Assembly: GCA_934047225.1 (NCBI GenBank)
Contig: OW203988.1
Location: 3,196,229-3,260,228 of the forward strand
Direction of reading: 5' to 3'
Length of the DNA stretch: 64,000 nt
DNA from: Ypsolopha sequella
Taxonomy: Eukaryota > Arthropoda > Insecta > Lepidoptera > Ypsolophidae
Below are more notes on the stretch, generated by a model. The model worked only from the letters and a program-made list of their open reading frames with translations. It made no database searches and was not told the DNA's origin. The DNA itself is not shown here. Positions within the stretch are counted from its first letter, which is position 1.

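Overview
This is eukaryotic, intron-rich, AT-rich DNA, almost certainly from a moth or butterfly (Lepidoptera). The repeats support this: several copies of the dispersed repeat with the GAGTCGGACTC / GGAACCCTAAA signatures, the CCCGCGACTTCGTCCGCG repeat, AACCGACTTC elements, and tails of non-LTR retrotransposons. These assignments come from memory of repeat types, not from a database search. I see no rRNA gene, true tRNA gene, CRISPR array or prokaryotic feature.

One host gene dominates the window. It is a plus-strand UNC-5-type netrin receptor that starts at 5285 and runs off the right edge. Nine coding exons can be placed (5285-5351, 16288-16857, 35900-36099, 42246-42324, 47998-48171, 51586-51741, 61490-61627, 63153-63303, 63904-64000+). 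They join in consistent phase into 544 codons: signal peptide, Pro/acid-rich spacer, Ig1, Ig2, two thrombospondin type-1 repeats, one transmembrane helix and the start of the cytoplasmic tail. The ZU5, UPA and death domains expected of the family would lie beyond 64000. No promoter can be assigned.

Almost everything else is intron colonised by mobile DNA. Intron 1 holds a 3.5-kb DNA transposon (10581-14097, minus) with terminal inverted repeats, many subterminal GGGGTAATTGTAAAC-like motifs and a pogo/Tigger-like DDE transposase broken by two frameshifts. Intron 2 (19 kb) holds a perfect foldback MITE with an 8-bp target duplication (19686-19947), a second internally deleted DNA element (about 21758-24170), several LINE 3' fragments, a 9 x 31 bp minisatellite and a tRNA-related SINE. 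Intron 3 holds a tandem array of a lepidopteran repeat and an OTU-protease pseudogene whose 3' end forms one arm of a 622-bp palindrome. Intron 4 holds an AACCGACTTC element with internal tandem repeats and a 362-bp palindrome, and a SINE fragment close to the exon 5 acceptor. Intron 5 holds an orphan Ig-like coding fragment. Intron 6 holds a MITE nested in an older repeat and a piggyBac-like MITE. Introns 7 and 8 hold a jockey-like RT relic and another SINE.

The observation most worth following is that the two DNA transposons at 11-14 kb and 22-24 kb have unrelated catalytic regions but end in what looks like the same C-terminal domain, down to a KPLxVFEK terminus. I know no name for this domain. 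It could be an accessory module shared between transposon classes.
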